IMG/VR virus record: IMGVR_UViG_3300026518_000008
Location: 1 to 64,000 of that record
DNA from: a virus
Direction: 5' to 3' (one strand)
DNA: 64,000 nucleotides
The position numbers and the translations under genes are program-made. Under the pieces are notes generated by a model. That model was not told the DNA's origin and did not search any database. It worked only from the letters and a program-made list of their open reading frames with translations. Below are positions 9,213 through 18,119 of the stretch, piece after piece; positions within the stretch are counted from its first letter, which is position 1, and each line of letters opens with the position of its first letter.

Positions 9213-11228
9213 TCATTGCATAACTCCTAGTTGCTTATCTCCAGCTTGTTGTTGCATCTTCATCTGCTCCATGTTTGCTTGGTACTTCATATACTCTTTT
9301 TGCATATCTTGCTTGTGCTTGATTTCCATATCTTTACGCTTGACTTTTTCATCTATTTGTTCATCTGTTTTTATATAGTTTAGATCTTGCATGTCTGATG
9401 CTGAGTGTAGCTGTCTTGCTTTTGCTTCATCTACAGCAGCTTTTGCCATCTTTGCTCTTTTGTCAGCTTCATTCTCATGACCTGTTGCATATATAGAGAA
9501 TATCTCTGCTTCTAGTTTCTTATTCATCAATTCAGCTTTTTGTACTTCTATTTGTTTCATTTTTTCTTGCATTGGGTCTGGATTTTGCATCTGCTGTCTT
9601 ACTTTTTTTGCTTTGTCTCTTAACCTTTTTGCAGCTTTTGGCATTTTTGTTAGTTCAGCCCAGTCGGCCATTAGATCGAATTTCATATCTGGATCCATAC
9701 TTTGAGCTGTAGTTTGCATCATAAATGATAATTCTTGCGATTTTTGTGCATTGTCTTCAGCTGTGCTAACTTCTATATCTAGATCTACTCTACCAGTTAG
9801 ATCAGCTTTAGTTATTGGTACAAATTTTGCATTTGTTATATCCATTATTTCTTTATCATTCATGAACTCTGCACTGTATGATAACCACTTTCTCATCATT
9901 GGTTTTATTAGATTTTCAGCTATATTTCTTACTCTATACATTCTTCTTACAGCTGTTGCACTGAGTGCTCCTCTTACACCAGTAGCACTACCACTTATTG
10001 ATCCTCCAGATATTCCACCGCTAAATGATTTTACTCCTGTTTGAGACTCTATTTCATTACTCTGTACTGATAACATATCGAACGCAGAACTTGGTATTGA
10101 ATTATAGCTTCCATACCAGAAGTCATTTGGAGTTCCATTGAACTCGAAGTTCTCATCATTTAGGAATTTTCTTCTATTAGCTACATCTAGTGCACCTTTA
10201 CGAACTCCAGTTTGTCCATTATTAGATTGAGCCATATTATCTATGATTCCACGAGTTACTGCTGTTTTTATCTTTTGGTTATCCGCTATTAGTTCTGCAT
10301 CTGATTCTCCAGCTAGCTGGAATGGTACAGAGTTAAATGGAACTACCATGAATGGTACTTTGTTGTCTGGATATGGATTATCTTGAAGTCTAATTATAGT
10401 ATTGCCTATCCATGCACATACTACTGGTTTTGCTATTCCGCTTCCTTCTATATCATAGTTACCCCAATATTCATATATCATTAGTTTCTTCCTAGGATTA
10501 TCTTGAAATTGGAATCTAGTTTCATCTTCTGGATCATAGTAGATATCATTTACTGAATCTCCAGATGATTCTTTCATTACCTTATCTATGTTTTTATATC
10601 TTTTATCTTGTTTTAGAGTTGTATAGTCAGTTTCATATCTATGGATTACGAATTGACAGTTTTCCATGTTATCCATACATGTTGGATCTATATACACATC
10701 TTCGTTTCTACATACTACAGCAGTTGGTCTATTTATTATTATCTCTGTTTCTTCTGCAGGGACCATAACTATTGTTTCTACACCGTTTACTACTTCTATT
10801 GTTTCTGTTTCTCGTTGTATTTTCTTATCTTTATACTCCCATCCAGTTTGTACAACTAGAGTACCTTCTTGCGATAGCACTTTTAGAGCTTTTGACATGA
10901 ATGAGAATCTAGGAAAATCTCTACAGAATTGGTAGTTTAATAGTAGTTCACTTTGTTTAGCTTTGTCTACATCTTCGTACGTGATAGGAGATACTTTTAC
11001 TATTTCTCGTGTTGATACGAATGGATCTAGTATTGATGGATGTAGCCATTCATCCTGCTTTTTTATATCTCGTGATACTATTTGAGATTTGCCTTTTACC
11101 TCATTTCCATATTTTTCACCATTATATCCATGTTTGTATTCTGCTATTTTTGTATCTTGATCCGCTCTTGCTGCCATAGCATGCTTTAGATCTGCTTGCA
11201 TACCTTTTAATATCTTATTCTTGTCCAT
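9213..11228 (-). CDS. Portal protein (head-tail connector)
   Basis: 671 aa. It forms the dodecameric DNA entry/exit ring of the capsid. The N-terminal core (QDEWLHPSILDPFVSTREIV, then repeated aromatic/charged segments) resembles large portals of N4- and P22-like podophages. The C-terminal 150 residues are a long charged coiled coil (KQIEVQKAELMNKKLEAE) ending in a Met/Gln tail. Size and the order portal-scaffold-capsid support the call. A TGGTATAAT element lies about 35 bp upstream of the start. Confidence 0.8.
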   Translation of the reverse strand: MDKNKILKGMQADLKHAMAARADQDTKIAEYKHGYNGEKYGNEVKGKSQIVSRDIKKQDEWLHPSILDPFVSTREIVKVSPITYEDVDKAKQSELLLNYQFCRDFPRFSFMSKALKVLSQEGTLVVQTGWEYKDKKIQRETETIEVVNGVETIVMVPAEETEIIINRPTAVVCRNEDVYIDPTCMDNMENCQFVIHRYETDYTTLKQDKRYKNIDKVMKESSGDSVNDIYYDPEDETRFQFQDNPRKKLMIYEYWGNYDIEGSGIAKPVVCAWIGNTIIRLQDNPYPDNKVPFMVVPFNSVPFQLAGESDAELIADNQKIKTAVTRGIIDNMAQSNNGQTGVRKGALDVANRRKFLNDENFEFNGTPNDFWYGSYNSIPSSAFDMLSVQSNEIESQTGVKSFSGGISGGSISGSATGVRGALSATAVRRMYRVRNIAENLIKPMMRKWLSYSAEFMNDKEIMDITNAKFVPITKADLTGRVDLDIEVSTAEDNAQKSQELSFMMQTTAQSMDPDMKFDLMADWAELTKMPKAAKRLRDKAKKVRQQMQNPDPMQEKMKQIEVQKAELMNKKLEAEIFSIYATGHENEADKRAKMAKAAVDEAKARQLHSASDMQDLNYIKTDEQIDEKVKRKDMEIKHKQDMQKEYMKYQANMEQMKMQQQAGDKQLGVMQ

Positions 11229-11261
11229 AGAAATTTTCCTTGGCTAGTTCTTATTATTGAC

Positions 11262-11270
11262 ATTATACCA
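11262..11270 (-). promoter_or_regulatory. Extended -10 element TGGTATAAT
   Basis: A leftward TGGTATAAT sits 34-42 bp before the portal start. No TTGACA-like -35 is visible. The same 9-mer occurs before the starts of the 122-aa gene (13683-13691) and the 210-aa adaptor gene (22920-22928). It is a likely extended -10 host promoter. Confidence 0.45.
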
Positions 11271-11298
11271 TATTTTTATTTATAGATTGTGCGTGGAT

Positions 11299-11337
11299 AC
11301 TATTTACTCTGTATATTGGACTACTTCAGAACCAGAG
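11299..11337 (+). repeat. Extended dispersed element (two-box copy)
   Basis: ACTATTTACT at 11299-11308 and TCAGAACCAGAG at 11326-11337, starts 27 bp apart, in the gap between the portal and muramidase genes. Confidence 0.7.
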
Positions 11338-11375
11338 TATATAGTATGTCTAATGTAATACTCTGTATACTGCTC

Positions 11376-11777
11376 TTAATCTGTCTTGATTCTACCCATT
11401 ATTACAGCTAGTCTACTTGCTCTTTCTGGTGTTTGTCGTGACCATATAGAATCCAGCATTTCTACTCCAGCTTGCTTATAGTCTTTTTGTTCTATTGCTT
11501 TCCACATATTTTTGAACTTAAGTACACCATCTACGCCCATCTGATATGCCATCTCATATAGAACATCTTGTCTGCTTTTGTTGAGTAGTTGGATTGTTGG
11601 TTTTCTGTTAGCTAAATCATTCTTCATTTTATTCAATCTATGAACAAGTAGCATTTCTGCCTCATCTTCATTTATTGGCATTAGTGTACCATACCCAAGA
11701 GTATCTCTACCTAGGCTATCTTTATATACATGGTTTACAAATCCCTCATTCGCCTTTATACTGTCTATTAGTTTCAT
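11376..11777 (-). CDS. Endolysin, T4-type muramidase (GH24)
   Basis: 133 aa. It cleaves the glycan strands of peptidoglycan at lysis. The catalytic triad pattern Glu-8-Asp-5-Thr is visible in NEGFVNHVYKDSLGRDTLGY (E, D and T near residues 11, 20 and 26), followed by GYGTLMP. It has no signal peptide, so it needs a holin. The spanin pair and a holin candidate follow to the right in the same leftward block. The start overlaps the stop of the 196-aa gene by 4 bp. Confidence 0.85.
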   Translation of the reverse strand: MKLIDSIKANEGFVNHVYKDSLGRDTLGYGTLMPINEDEAEMLLVHRLNKMKNDLANRKPTIQLLNKSRQDVLYEMAYQMGVDGVLKFKNMWKAIEQKDYKQAGVEMLDSIWSRQTPERASRLAVIMGRIKTD

Positions 11778-12364
11778 TTATCTACCTTATATTTTTTTTG
11801 TATTTTAATATCATAGTCTAATCTTTTTTCTATTGTTTTGAATTTTTCAGAATATGTTCTCATCATTAGTTGATTATCTTTTACTATTTTATTTGTTTCA
11901 TTTGCAGTTACATTCCATGAATTAAATAGAGCCCAGAATATCAGAGATGTTATTCCCCATAGAACTCCCATTCCGCTAAATGCAGATTTTAGTCCGAATG
12001 ATAATCTTGCATCACCTTCCTGTTCCATATGTTGTTTTAGATTTGTTGTTTTTGTATTACATAACAGTGTATGGTCTTCGTGGAATATATTCATCTTACC
12101 ATTTGTTGTATTTATTTTATCATGTAGTTCAGATATATCATTTCTGTGTATATTTGCTATATTTCTCATATCAACTTCTAGTTGGTTGATTTTTTCTTCA
12201 GCTACAGCTAGGCTTGTTAGAGTCTCACTCATAGCAGACATTTGTGCTGCCATGCCACCCATTTTATCTGACATGTTTATAGCGAATCCAGATAGTGTAG
12301 TCTCTAGCTTTATCATTGATTTTTCTATGTCATTTATTTTACTATCGTTTTCACATGAAGTCAT
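11774..12364 (-). CDS. Coiled-coil protein with one membrane segment
   Basis: 196 aa. Residues 1-110 are helical coiled coil (EEKINQLEVDMRNIANIHRN). One hydrophobic segment lies near residues 130-150 (MGVLWGITSLIFWALF), with a basic C-terminal tail. It is next to the endolysin and may be a lysis regulator or holin-related protein. It could also be a structural membrane protein. Not identified to a family. Confidence 0.55.
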   Translation of the reverse strand: MTSCENDSKINDIEKSMIKLETTLSGFAINMSDKMGGMAAQMSAMSETLTSLAVAEEKINQLEVDMRNIANIHRNDISELHDKINTTNGKMNIFHEDHTLLCNTKTTNLKQHMEQEGDARLSFGLKSAFSGMGVLWGITSLIFWALFNSWNVTANETNKIVKDNQLMMRTYSEKFKTIEKRLDYDIKIQKKYKVDK

Positions 12365-12412
12365 TGTTTCTTCCCACTATATTTTCTTTATTACTGATAT
12401 TATATCATATTA

Positions 12413-12658
12413 TTATTTAGAATCACTACATCTTGTCATCTCTACTTTATGTTTTTTTAGACATATTATGACTTGACCTAGTTGTTCATCTAGTGTTCCA
12501 TGTAATTTTCCACATATTATTTTATCATACTTACATGGAACTGGAACCATTGTTTCTACAGTTTTTACTACAGGCTCACATATCTCTGGTTCTGGAGTAG
12601 TGCTATTACATCCACTATAGAGTATCAAGATCGAAACCGCTAGTAGCATTTTCAACAT
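12413..12658 (-). CDS. Outer-membrane spanin lipoprotein (Rz1-like)
   Basis: 81 aa. A lipoprotein signal with lipobox (ILILYSGC, Cys at ~17) is followed by a Pro/Glu-rich segment and four more cysteines. Its start overlaps the end of the 145-aa inner spanin in another frame by 44 bp, the usual nested Rz/Rz1 layout. It would span the periplasm with its partner and fuse the membranes at lysis. This also implies a Gram-negative host. Confidence 0.8.
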   Translation of the reverse strand: MLKMLLAVSILILYSGCNSTTPEPEICEPVVKTVETMVPVPCKYDKIICGKLHGTLDEQLGQVIICLKKHKVEMTRCSDSK

Positions 12659-13052
12659 CTATATATCCTTTACATTTTTCTATATTTATATCATTATCTT
12701 TTGTTTCATGTTTTACATTTTTTAAAGTATCATACCATTTTTTATATTTATCTCCATCTGGTTTTGATTTCCATATTTTTACTTCTTTCTCCTTCAGAAC
12801 CAGGGAGGCTGCTTGTTTTTCCATCATTATATTTTGTCTATCTATTGCATTAGTTAGAGTTGATTTATCATTTCTCAGAGATCCAATAGAGATGTCTTTC
12901 TCAGATATTTTTTTAGCTAGTTTACCTATAGTATCATCTCTATATTCTATGTCTTCATGCAGTCCACTTATTTTTATTTGGTACCAAATAGCAAGAGCTA
13001 CCATACCAATGCCTAACCCAGCACTTATATATTTCCATATACCGCCAAACAT
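12615..13052 (-). CDS. Inner-membrane spanin (Rz-like)
   Basis: 145 aa. One N-terminal membrane segment (AGLGIGMVALAIWY) is followed by a periplasmic coiled coil (KKISEKDISIGSLRNDKSTL), the type II membrane topology of i-spanins. The partner lipoprotein gene overlaps its 3' end. A motif copy (12794-12806) is read as ASLVLKE. Confidence 0.8.
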   Translation of the reverse strand: MFGGIWKYISAGLGIGMVALAIWYQIKISGLHEDIEYRDDTIGKLAKKISEKDISIGSLRNDKSTLTNAIDRQNIMMEKQAASLVLKEKEVKIWKSKPDGDKYKKWYDTLKNVKHETKDNDINIEKCKGYIDVENATSGFDLDTL

Positions 13053-13279
13053 TATTCTTCAGCTTTCGTTTCAAAGTGGCTTTTTAGTATAAATGTCAAA
13101 GCACCAAATATAGATCCATATATAGCACTTGTAGCTATCTCGCCTATACCTTTAATCGCATTAGCATATCCTGGTTGAACTATTTGATATGCTAAATACA
13201 TGAAGAACCCGAGGACTATATATCTAGTACCCATTTTTATATTGTATCTCATATCTAATCCTCTTCCCATCTTGCACAT
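13052..13279 (-). CDS. Holin candidate, 75 aa
   Basis: Two hydrophobic segments (YIVLGFFMYLAYQIV and IYGSIFGALTFIL) flank a short loop, with a charged C-terminus (HFETKAEE). Size and topology fit a class II holin. It sits directly beside the spanins, and its stop shares one base with their start. Holin function is inferred from context. Confidence 0.65.
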   Translation of the reverse strand: MCKMGRGLDMRYNIKMGTRYIVLGFFMYLAYQIVQPGYANAIKGIGEIATSAIYGSIFGALTFILKSHFETKAEE

Positions 13280-13623
13280 ACTCTAGTTGCATGGCATATG
13301 AAGTCATATTGATCACACCATACTCTCATTCCACCATCTTTGTCATATTTATTGTATGGAACATGCTCCATCGCTTCTAACCATTCTGGGCTTACTCTAC
13401 CATACTCACAGTTTGCACAGCTTCGTCTTCTTGCCTCTTTAGTATCTATTCTCCATACACCAGCTATTTTCTTCCAATATATGTTATTGCCTTGATTGTT
13501 ATCTATACCAACTATTGGACCTAGATTCCAATCTTTAACAAGCCACTTCATTATTTTGATGTTGTCTTTTGCTGTTAGCTCTTTTGCTTCTTTTAAATCA
13601 TTGTCTTCAGTTTCGTAACTCAT
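13255..13623 (-). CDS. Cysteine-rich probable metal-binding protein, 122 aa
   Basis: The C-terminal half has a CANC pair followed by WCDQYDFICHATRVC, giving six cysteines in about 50 residues, as in a small zinc-binding or iron-sulphur site. The N-terminus is charged (DNDLKEAKELTAKDNIK). A TGGTATAAT promoter-like element lies 60 bp upstream (13683-13691). Possible regulator at the head of the lysis block. Function unknown. Confidence 0.55.
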   Translation of the reverse strand: MSYETEDNDLKEAKELTAKDNIKIMKWLVKDWNLGPIVGIDNNQGNNIYWKKIAGVWRIDTKEARRRSCANCEYGRVSPEWLEAMEHVPYNKYDKDGGMRVWCDQYDFICHATRVCARWEED

Positions 13624-13851
13624 GTTATGCTCCGTATTTTATTTTATTATACAGCTTTACTGCTATAGTCATTGTTCTTGTTATTATACCATTTTCTATC
13701 TTCAGAAATATCTCTTTAAAATATTTATCAGCTTTTCAATATTCTTATCTATTGTATAGCTTGATACACCTATAGGTATATTGCTATAAATTTACTACAA
13801 GATGTCGGATTTAAAAGTTGATATTCTGTCATTTTAGTAACCTAATTAAAT
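13624..13851. other. AT-rich noncoding spacer
   Basis: No coding frame or tRNA is visible. It holds the TGGTATAAT element at 13683-13691 (leftward). It marks the border between the lysis block and the fibre region, whose codon use (more AAC, TTA and ACC) differs from flanking late genes. Confidence 0.5.
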
Positions 13852-14331
13852 TTACCATGATATAACATCCAATTCAGCTTGAGTTGTAGCTAAACTAATT
13901 TTAGTTTTAAGTCCTTGGTACTTAACCCAGTTAAATTGACCTCTTGTTACAAGAGCCTGCGACAGCCCTTGAAACTCTGAAAATGTCATAGCTACATCTA
14001 CATTTAGTTTATCTCTCCAAGTAAAACCACTTGGTACTGCTCCACCTACTAAGATTCCTGTGATTAAATCTTGACTCTTTTTATCAGATTGAAATGTAGT
14101 TGACATATAATCTATGTCTAATTCATTAGCATTATTGTAAGCTACTTCCATTTCTGATAGCTTTTTATTTTGTAACTGTTCAAATGTTGGAGCTATAATA
14201 TCCTCATAATCTGATTGAGTTATCTTTGCTAAAGTAGTATTGTGTGTAACTTCTACTTTAGTTATTATTTCATCTGTCACATTATCTTCAAATACGAATG
14301 GTTTACCGTTTGTGTCTTTATAGTATATCAT
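13852..14331 (-). CDS. Tail-fibre accessory protein, DUF4376-like
   Basis: 159 aa. The C-terminal ~100 residues (FTWRDKLNVDVAMTFSEF then FNWVKYQGLKTKI) resemble DUF4376, a domain common at the ends of tail-fibre operons in epsilonproteobacterial phages and prophages. It sits downstream of the 852-aa fibre gene and may be a fibre chaperone or tip domain. Confidence 0.55.
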   Translation of the reverse strand: MIYYKDTNGKPFVFEDNVTDEIITKVEVTHNTTLAKITQSDYEDIIAPTFEQLQNKKLSEMEVAYNNANELDIDYMSTTFQSDKKSQDLITGILVGGAVPSGFTWRDKLNVDVAMTFSEFQGLSQALVTRGQFNWVKYQGLKTKISLATTQAELDVISW

Positions 14332-14344
14332 CTAATCATTTCCT

Positions 14345-16903
14345 TTATTTTAATTCATACCATTTAATAGCACTATCTATTCCAGATACACTATATGTAG
14401 AACCAGAAGTTATAGTTATTTGAATTCCTCCTACTTGTGCTACAGCATCATTTGAATTCTGTCTAGCTATTCTAACACCATCTATATGTACATAACAGTC
14501 AGTTGCAGTAGACCCAGCCCAATATCCATAAATACTTAGCATAATAGGCTTCCCATTCGTGTTGGTATAAGTGGTTCCAATTGCTCTATTAGCCGTCTCA
14601 TCTATCCACTTCTGACCTAAGTCAAAACCATCTGTAACAATTAACTCTTTAGCATATAACTTCTGTACATCTAATGTAGTCATAACATTCTCAACTAACT
14701 CTTGATTGTAGTCAATAGTCTGTGGAGTTTCTGATGTAATCATTATAGGATGTTTAATAAATGATATAGGTGTTTCTGGTATAGCACTTAGTGTAGGTTC
14801 TATTTTAAATATCGATATAGAATCAACGCTATAAGTTGTACCAGCTGTATTATTGTTGTATCCATTAACATAAACTGTACCAGTTATCGGTGCTATAAAT
14901 TTAGCTGAATAACTACCGTTCAAGTTACTACCAGCATTATAAATTATATCATATGATGTCGGTGTTGTACCAATTGTCAATCTTGCACCTACAGATGTAC
15001 CAAGTATCATTGTATATTCATATATATATTCTTGTCCAGCTTCAACTTGAATAGTTCTATTGTAATCAAAATTAGTAGAACTTCCAGTGACATTTAATGT
15101 ATTGTTTAATAATGCTATACTACCACCACTTGTTGGTGTCCATAAATCTACATCAGCTTGAGTATCAAAGTTACCACCACTAAGTAACTCTACACCAGTA
15201 TCTCTATACCACTCACCATCTACTTGTACTAGTCTATTATCATCAGCACTTTGTTTATCATACATTCCATAGCTAGGTTTCTTTGACTCTAATATTAATC
15301 CATTTGTAAGACTTATAGGTAGTGTTGTATCTACTGTATCTTTAAGCCCTATCCATTGTAGTCCATCATTAGCACCATAGAAATCTACACCTTTACCATT
15401 GGCATTGAGTGATGTTATGGACTTACTGCTTAACTTATACCCTCTATCATCCATACCATCTGTCCAGTTGAATCTACCATCTGTTATAGTTAGATTTGTA
15501 TCATCTGTAGGATAGTCGAAATATGAGCCATCAGGTGTACCAGTATCTTTAGTATCGAATTCTACTAGGTATAGGTACTCTACTCCAAGAGCATTATAGA
15601 ATCCAGAATTTAAGTCAGGTGCAAACCCATTAATACTAATACTAACTGTATTAGAAGTGTCAATAATCTCCGCATCGGAAATGTCAAGTTTAGTAAATGC
15701 ACCATCACCTCTTGTGGTGTCTTGCACACACCAGCTACCTACAACATCTATACTCTTAATTATAACTCTACTTGGCTTTCTAGCTACTCCATTAACATCT
15801 TTAGTCTCTATGAAGTTACCACTAGCACCAGTACCAATATATGTACCAGTAGTGAATGTTTCTGATTTAGCTTTGTAGTATAAGATGTATTCTGAGTCTA
15901 ATGTACCAACACCAGCAAGACCATCTATAACAGTATGTTCTTTAGTGTTCTCCCATATTACATATTCATTATTGAGTGCATGTACTTCTGTGTTAATTTG
16001 CATGTACTGCCCATTATTAGTGCCTTTGTTGTTACTTCTCCAATCAACTACTGATGTTAAGTTTTTTATGTCTCTGACTTCAATCTCTACACCAATACTA
16101 TGACTAATCTCATGTCCAGCATTACCTGAACCAATATAATAAATCATACCCTCTTTAGTTACTGGGTTATATGCTTCTAGTTGAAACTTACCTTGGCTAG
16201 TCATTCCCCATTTGATATGTGTGTATAGAGTTTGGTATAGAATGAAACTATCTGCATTACTATTTACTGTTGTGTCATTATCATAAACAACAGTAACACC
16301 ATCAATGTTAAAAGAGCTTACTTTATCAGGGTTACTATCTTCAGCAGCCGTCATATCAGTAAATATTCTTTTATTTACACCCCTAATACCATCTACAATA
16401 CTATTACTATCAGCTGTTGTCCTACTCTTTATATGTACCTTACTGACACCCTTATTGGTACCCCAATCACAAGTTCCACTAGCTACAACATTACCAGCAT
16501 CATCTTTAACTTGATTAACTGTTCTATCTAACCAGTATCCACTACCATTACCAGCTACTGTAAAGTCTACAGAGTTAATACCAGTAATAATACTCTGCGT
16601 AGCTCCATTACCAGTGTAAGTTACTACAGCGAAATTCTTAGTTAGTAGTGTATTATCTATTGTTACTGCACTTGTATTGATAAGTGCTGAGCTAGCCACT
16701 TTGCTTATTCCTGCTCTCCTCCACTGGTTCTTAGTTACTACATCACTGTCAGCAACTGCATCAGCAGCTTGGAACGCTGCTACTGGATTACCATTCTCAG
16801 CAGCGGCTACTATCTCTTTGTTAGCTCCAGTACTATTACTTGGTGGTGCTATCCTTGTTATATATCCTGCATCGTCTACTAATGCTATTTTACCTGTTGC
16901 CAT
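14345..16903 (-). CDS. Large tail fibre/spike protein, 852 aa
   Basis: Starts with a short head (KIALVDDAGYITRI) and then long beta-rich sequence. A right-handed beta-helix-like middle (residues ~300-500) is followed by a galactose-binding-like segment around 560-700 (FDTQADVDLWTPTSGG). Composition and length fit a receptor-binding fibre or spike, possibly with a carbohydrate-binding module. The gene lacks the dispersed motif and lies in the largest motif-free stretch (12.8-19.4 kb), consistent with later acquisition. Confidence 0.65.
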   Translation of the reverse strand: MATGKIALVDDAGYITRIAPPSNSTGANKEIVAAAENGNPVAAFQAADAVADSDVVTKNQWRRAGISKVASSALINTSAVTIDNTLLTKNFAVVTYTGNGATQSIITGINSVDFTVAGNGSGYWLDRTVNQVKDDAGNVVASGTCDWGTNKGVSKVHIKSRTTADSNSIVDGIRGVNKRIFTDMTAAEDSNPDKVSSFNIDGVTVVYDNDTTVNSNADSFILYQTLYTHIKWGMTSQGKFQLEAYNPVTKEGMIYYIGSGNAGHEISHSIGVEIEVRDIKNLTSVVDWRSNNKGTNNGQYMQINTEVHALNNEYVIWENTKEHTVIDGLAGVGTLDSEYILYYKAKSETFTTGTYIGTGASGNFIETKDVNGVARKPSRVIIKSIDVVGSWCVQDTTRGDGAFTKLDISDAEIIDTSNTVSISINGFAPDLNSGFYNALGVEYLYLVEFDTKDTGTPDGSYFDYPTDDTNLTITDGRFNWTDGMDDRGYKLSSKSITSLNANGKGVDFYGANDGLQWIGLKDTVDTTLPISLTNGLILESKKPSYGMYDKQSADDNRLVQVDGEWYRDTGVELLSGGNFDTQADVDLWTPTSGGSIALLNNTLNVTGSSTNFDYNRTIQVEAGQEYIYEYTMILGTSVGARLTIGTTPTSYDIIYNAGSNLNGSYSAKFIAPITGTVYVNGYNNNTAGTTYSVDSISIFKIEPTLSAIPETPISFIKHPIMITSETPQTIDYNQELVENVMTTLDVQKLYAKELIVTDGFDLGQKWIDETANRAIGTTYTNTNGKPIMLSIYGYWAGSTATDCYVHIDGVRIARQNSNDAVAQVGGIQITITSGSTYSVSGIDSAIKWYELK

Positions 16904-17351
16904 ATTTTATCCTCTTATTATATATTGGTAGTTCAGCTATTACTTCATCAACTGTAGGCATTACTCTCACACCAGCTTGCACATCAGCTTCAATTTGTCC
17001 AGTAACTAACCAGCAAGAACTAGCCCAAGCACCAAGTGCTTCAGCTTCAGCCTGAAAATCATTTACATAACCAACATACTTACCAATAGCATTTATATTG
17101 TCATATCTAAGACTTTGAGCTTTAGTATCTAAATGGTTTTGAATACCATCATTAATATATCTTTGTTGTTTAGCTAACACCTCCTCATCATATATTTTCT
17201 GCTGTTCCAACAAAGCCGCATCAACATCACTCTGACTAACTGGTAAAAGCCCTACATGATACACATAAGTATCTCCACTCATTACAACTTGTTTTCCAAG
17301 TTGCGATGTTAAAATATCCACTAATGGCGTAACTGTAATTTCATTTTGCAT
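16890..17351 (-). CDS. Fibre-associated protein, 153 aa
   Basis: Mostly helical with an XkdW/DUF4376-like flavour near the end (AEALGAWASSCWLVTGQIEA). It overlaps the start of the 852-aa fibre by 14 bp, so it is translationally coupled. It is probably a fibre assembly or linker protein. No firm family. Confidence 0.5.
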   Translation of the reverse strand: MQNEITVTPLVDILTSQLGKQVVMSGDTYVYHVGLLPVSQSDVDAALLEQQKIYDEEVLAKQQRYINDGIQNHLDTKAQSLRYDNINAIGKYVGYVNDFQAEAEALGAWASSCWLVTGQIEADVQAGVRVMPTVDEVIAELPIYNKRIKYGNR

Positions 17352-17367
17352 AATTGCTCCTCTTGAT

Positions 17368-18102
17368 TTATGAATTTAACCCATGATTTGGGTGAAAGCC
17401 TAATTCCTTATAGGCACTATTTCTAACACTTACTGCTTTTTCAAAATCTTTATATCTGCCAAAGAAAATGTTTTTACCGTTTGATTTGATCTGCACCTTA
17501 AAACTTTCTCTTTTTTTATCAAAATATATTCCACTTACACCTGTTTTATTATTTTTACTAAGTGTTTTATTTTTTGAATTTTCTGCATAGGCAATATTCC
17601 TAAGATTTTTTATTCTATTGTCTGCTCTATTGTGATTTATGTGGTCTATTTGTTCAGGCATTACACCATAAACATACAGCCATGCAATTCTGTGAGCTAA
17701 GTATATCTTCCAGTTTATATAAATTCTTATATATCCGTGTTCTGATTTTGAGCCTTGTTTAATACCATCTTTACTAAAAACACCTGTTTTTTTATCGTAA
17801 TATAAAAATTCTTTTAACTTTTTCTGTGTCATTTTTGTATCCTTAGTTATCCAACTATGCAAAATTTTTCCAACCTCTGCTAGTTTTATACTTGCTAAGT
17901 TACTATCAGCCTCATAGAGTTTAGATTTTTGACCTGATTTTAAAGCCTTGTAAAACAGCTCCACTTGTTCAAAGATTATGAGTAAAATTCGCTCTTTAAC
18001 TACACCATGTTTTCGAGGTATATTTTGCAATACTGGATAAGTATAGTTTACAAATTCTTCATATTTTTCAATGATAATCAAGTTTTTAGGAGTCTGTTTC
18101 AT
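17368..18102 (-). CDS. Avd-like protein with internal deletion fused to HNH-AP2 endonuclease
   Basis: 244 aa. Residues ~12-90 match the accessory variability determinant (Avd) of diversity-generating retroelements: NIPRKHGVVKERILL, QVELFYKALKSGQKSKLY, then AEVGKILHSWI. Compared with Bordetella phage bAvd as I remember it, about 30 residues covering the end of helix 3 and the start of helix 4 are missing between the second and third matches. From ~92 (MTQKKLKEFLYYD) to the end is an HNH endonuclease (LAHRIAWLYVYG, QIDHINHNRADNRIKNLR) with an AP2-like C-terminus. It lies 17 bp after the variable-domain gene, the normal avd position. It may be a homing endonuclease insertion into a decaying avd. 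Confidence 0.75.
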   Translation of the reverse strand: MKQTPKNLIIIEKYEEFVNYTYPVLQNIPRKHGVVKERILLIIFEQVELFYKALKSGQKSKLYEADSNLASIKLAEVGKILHSWITKDTKMTQKKLKEFLYYDKKTGVFSKDGIKQGSKSEHGYIRIYINWKIYLAHRIAWLYVYGVMPEQIDHINHNRADNRIKNLRNIAYAENSKNKTLSKNNKTGVSGIYFDKKRESFKVQIKSNGKNIFFGRYKDFEKAVSVRNSAYKELGFHPNHGLNS

Positions 18103-18119
18103 CGTTCGTTTTCACTCAC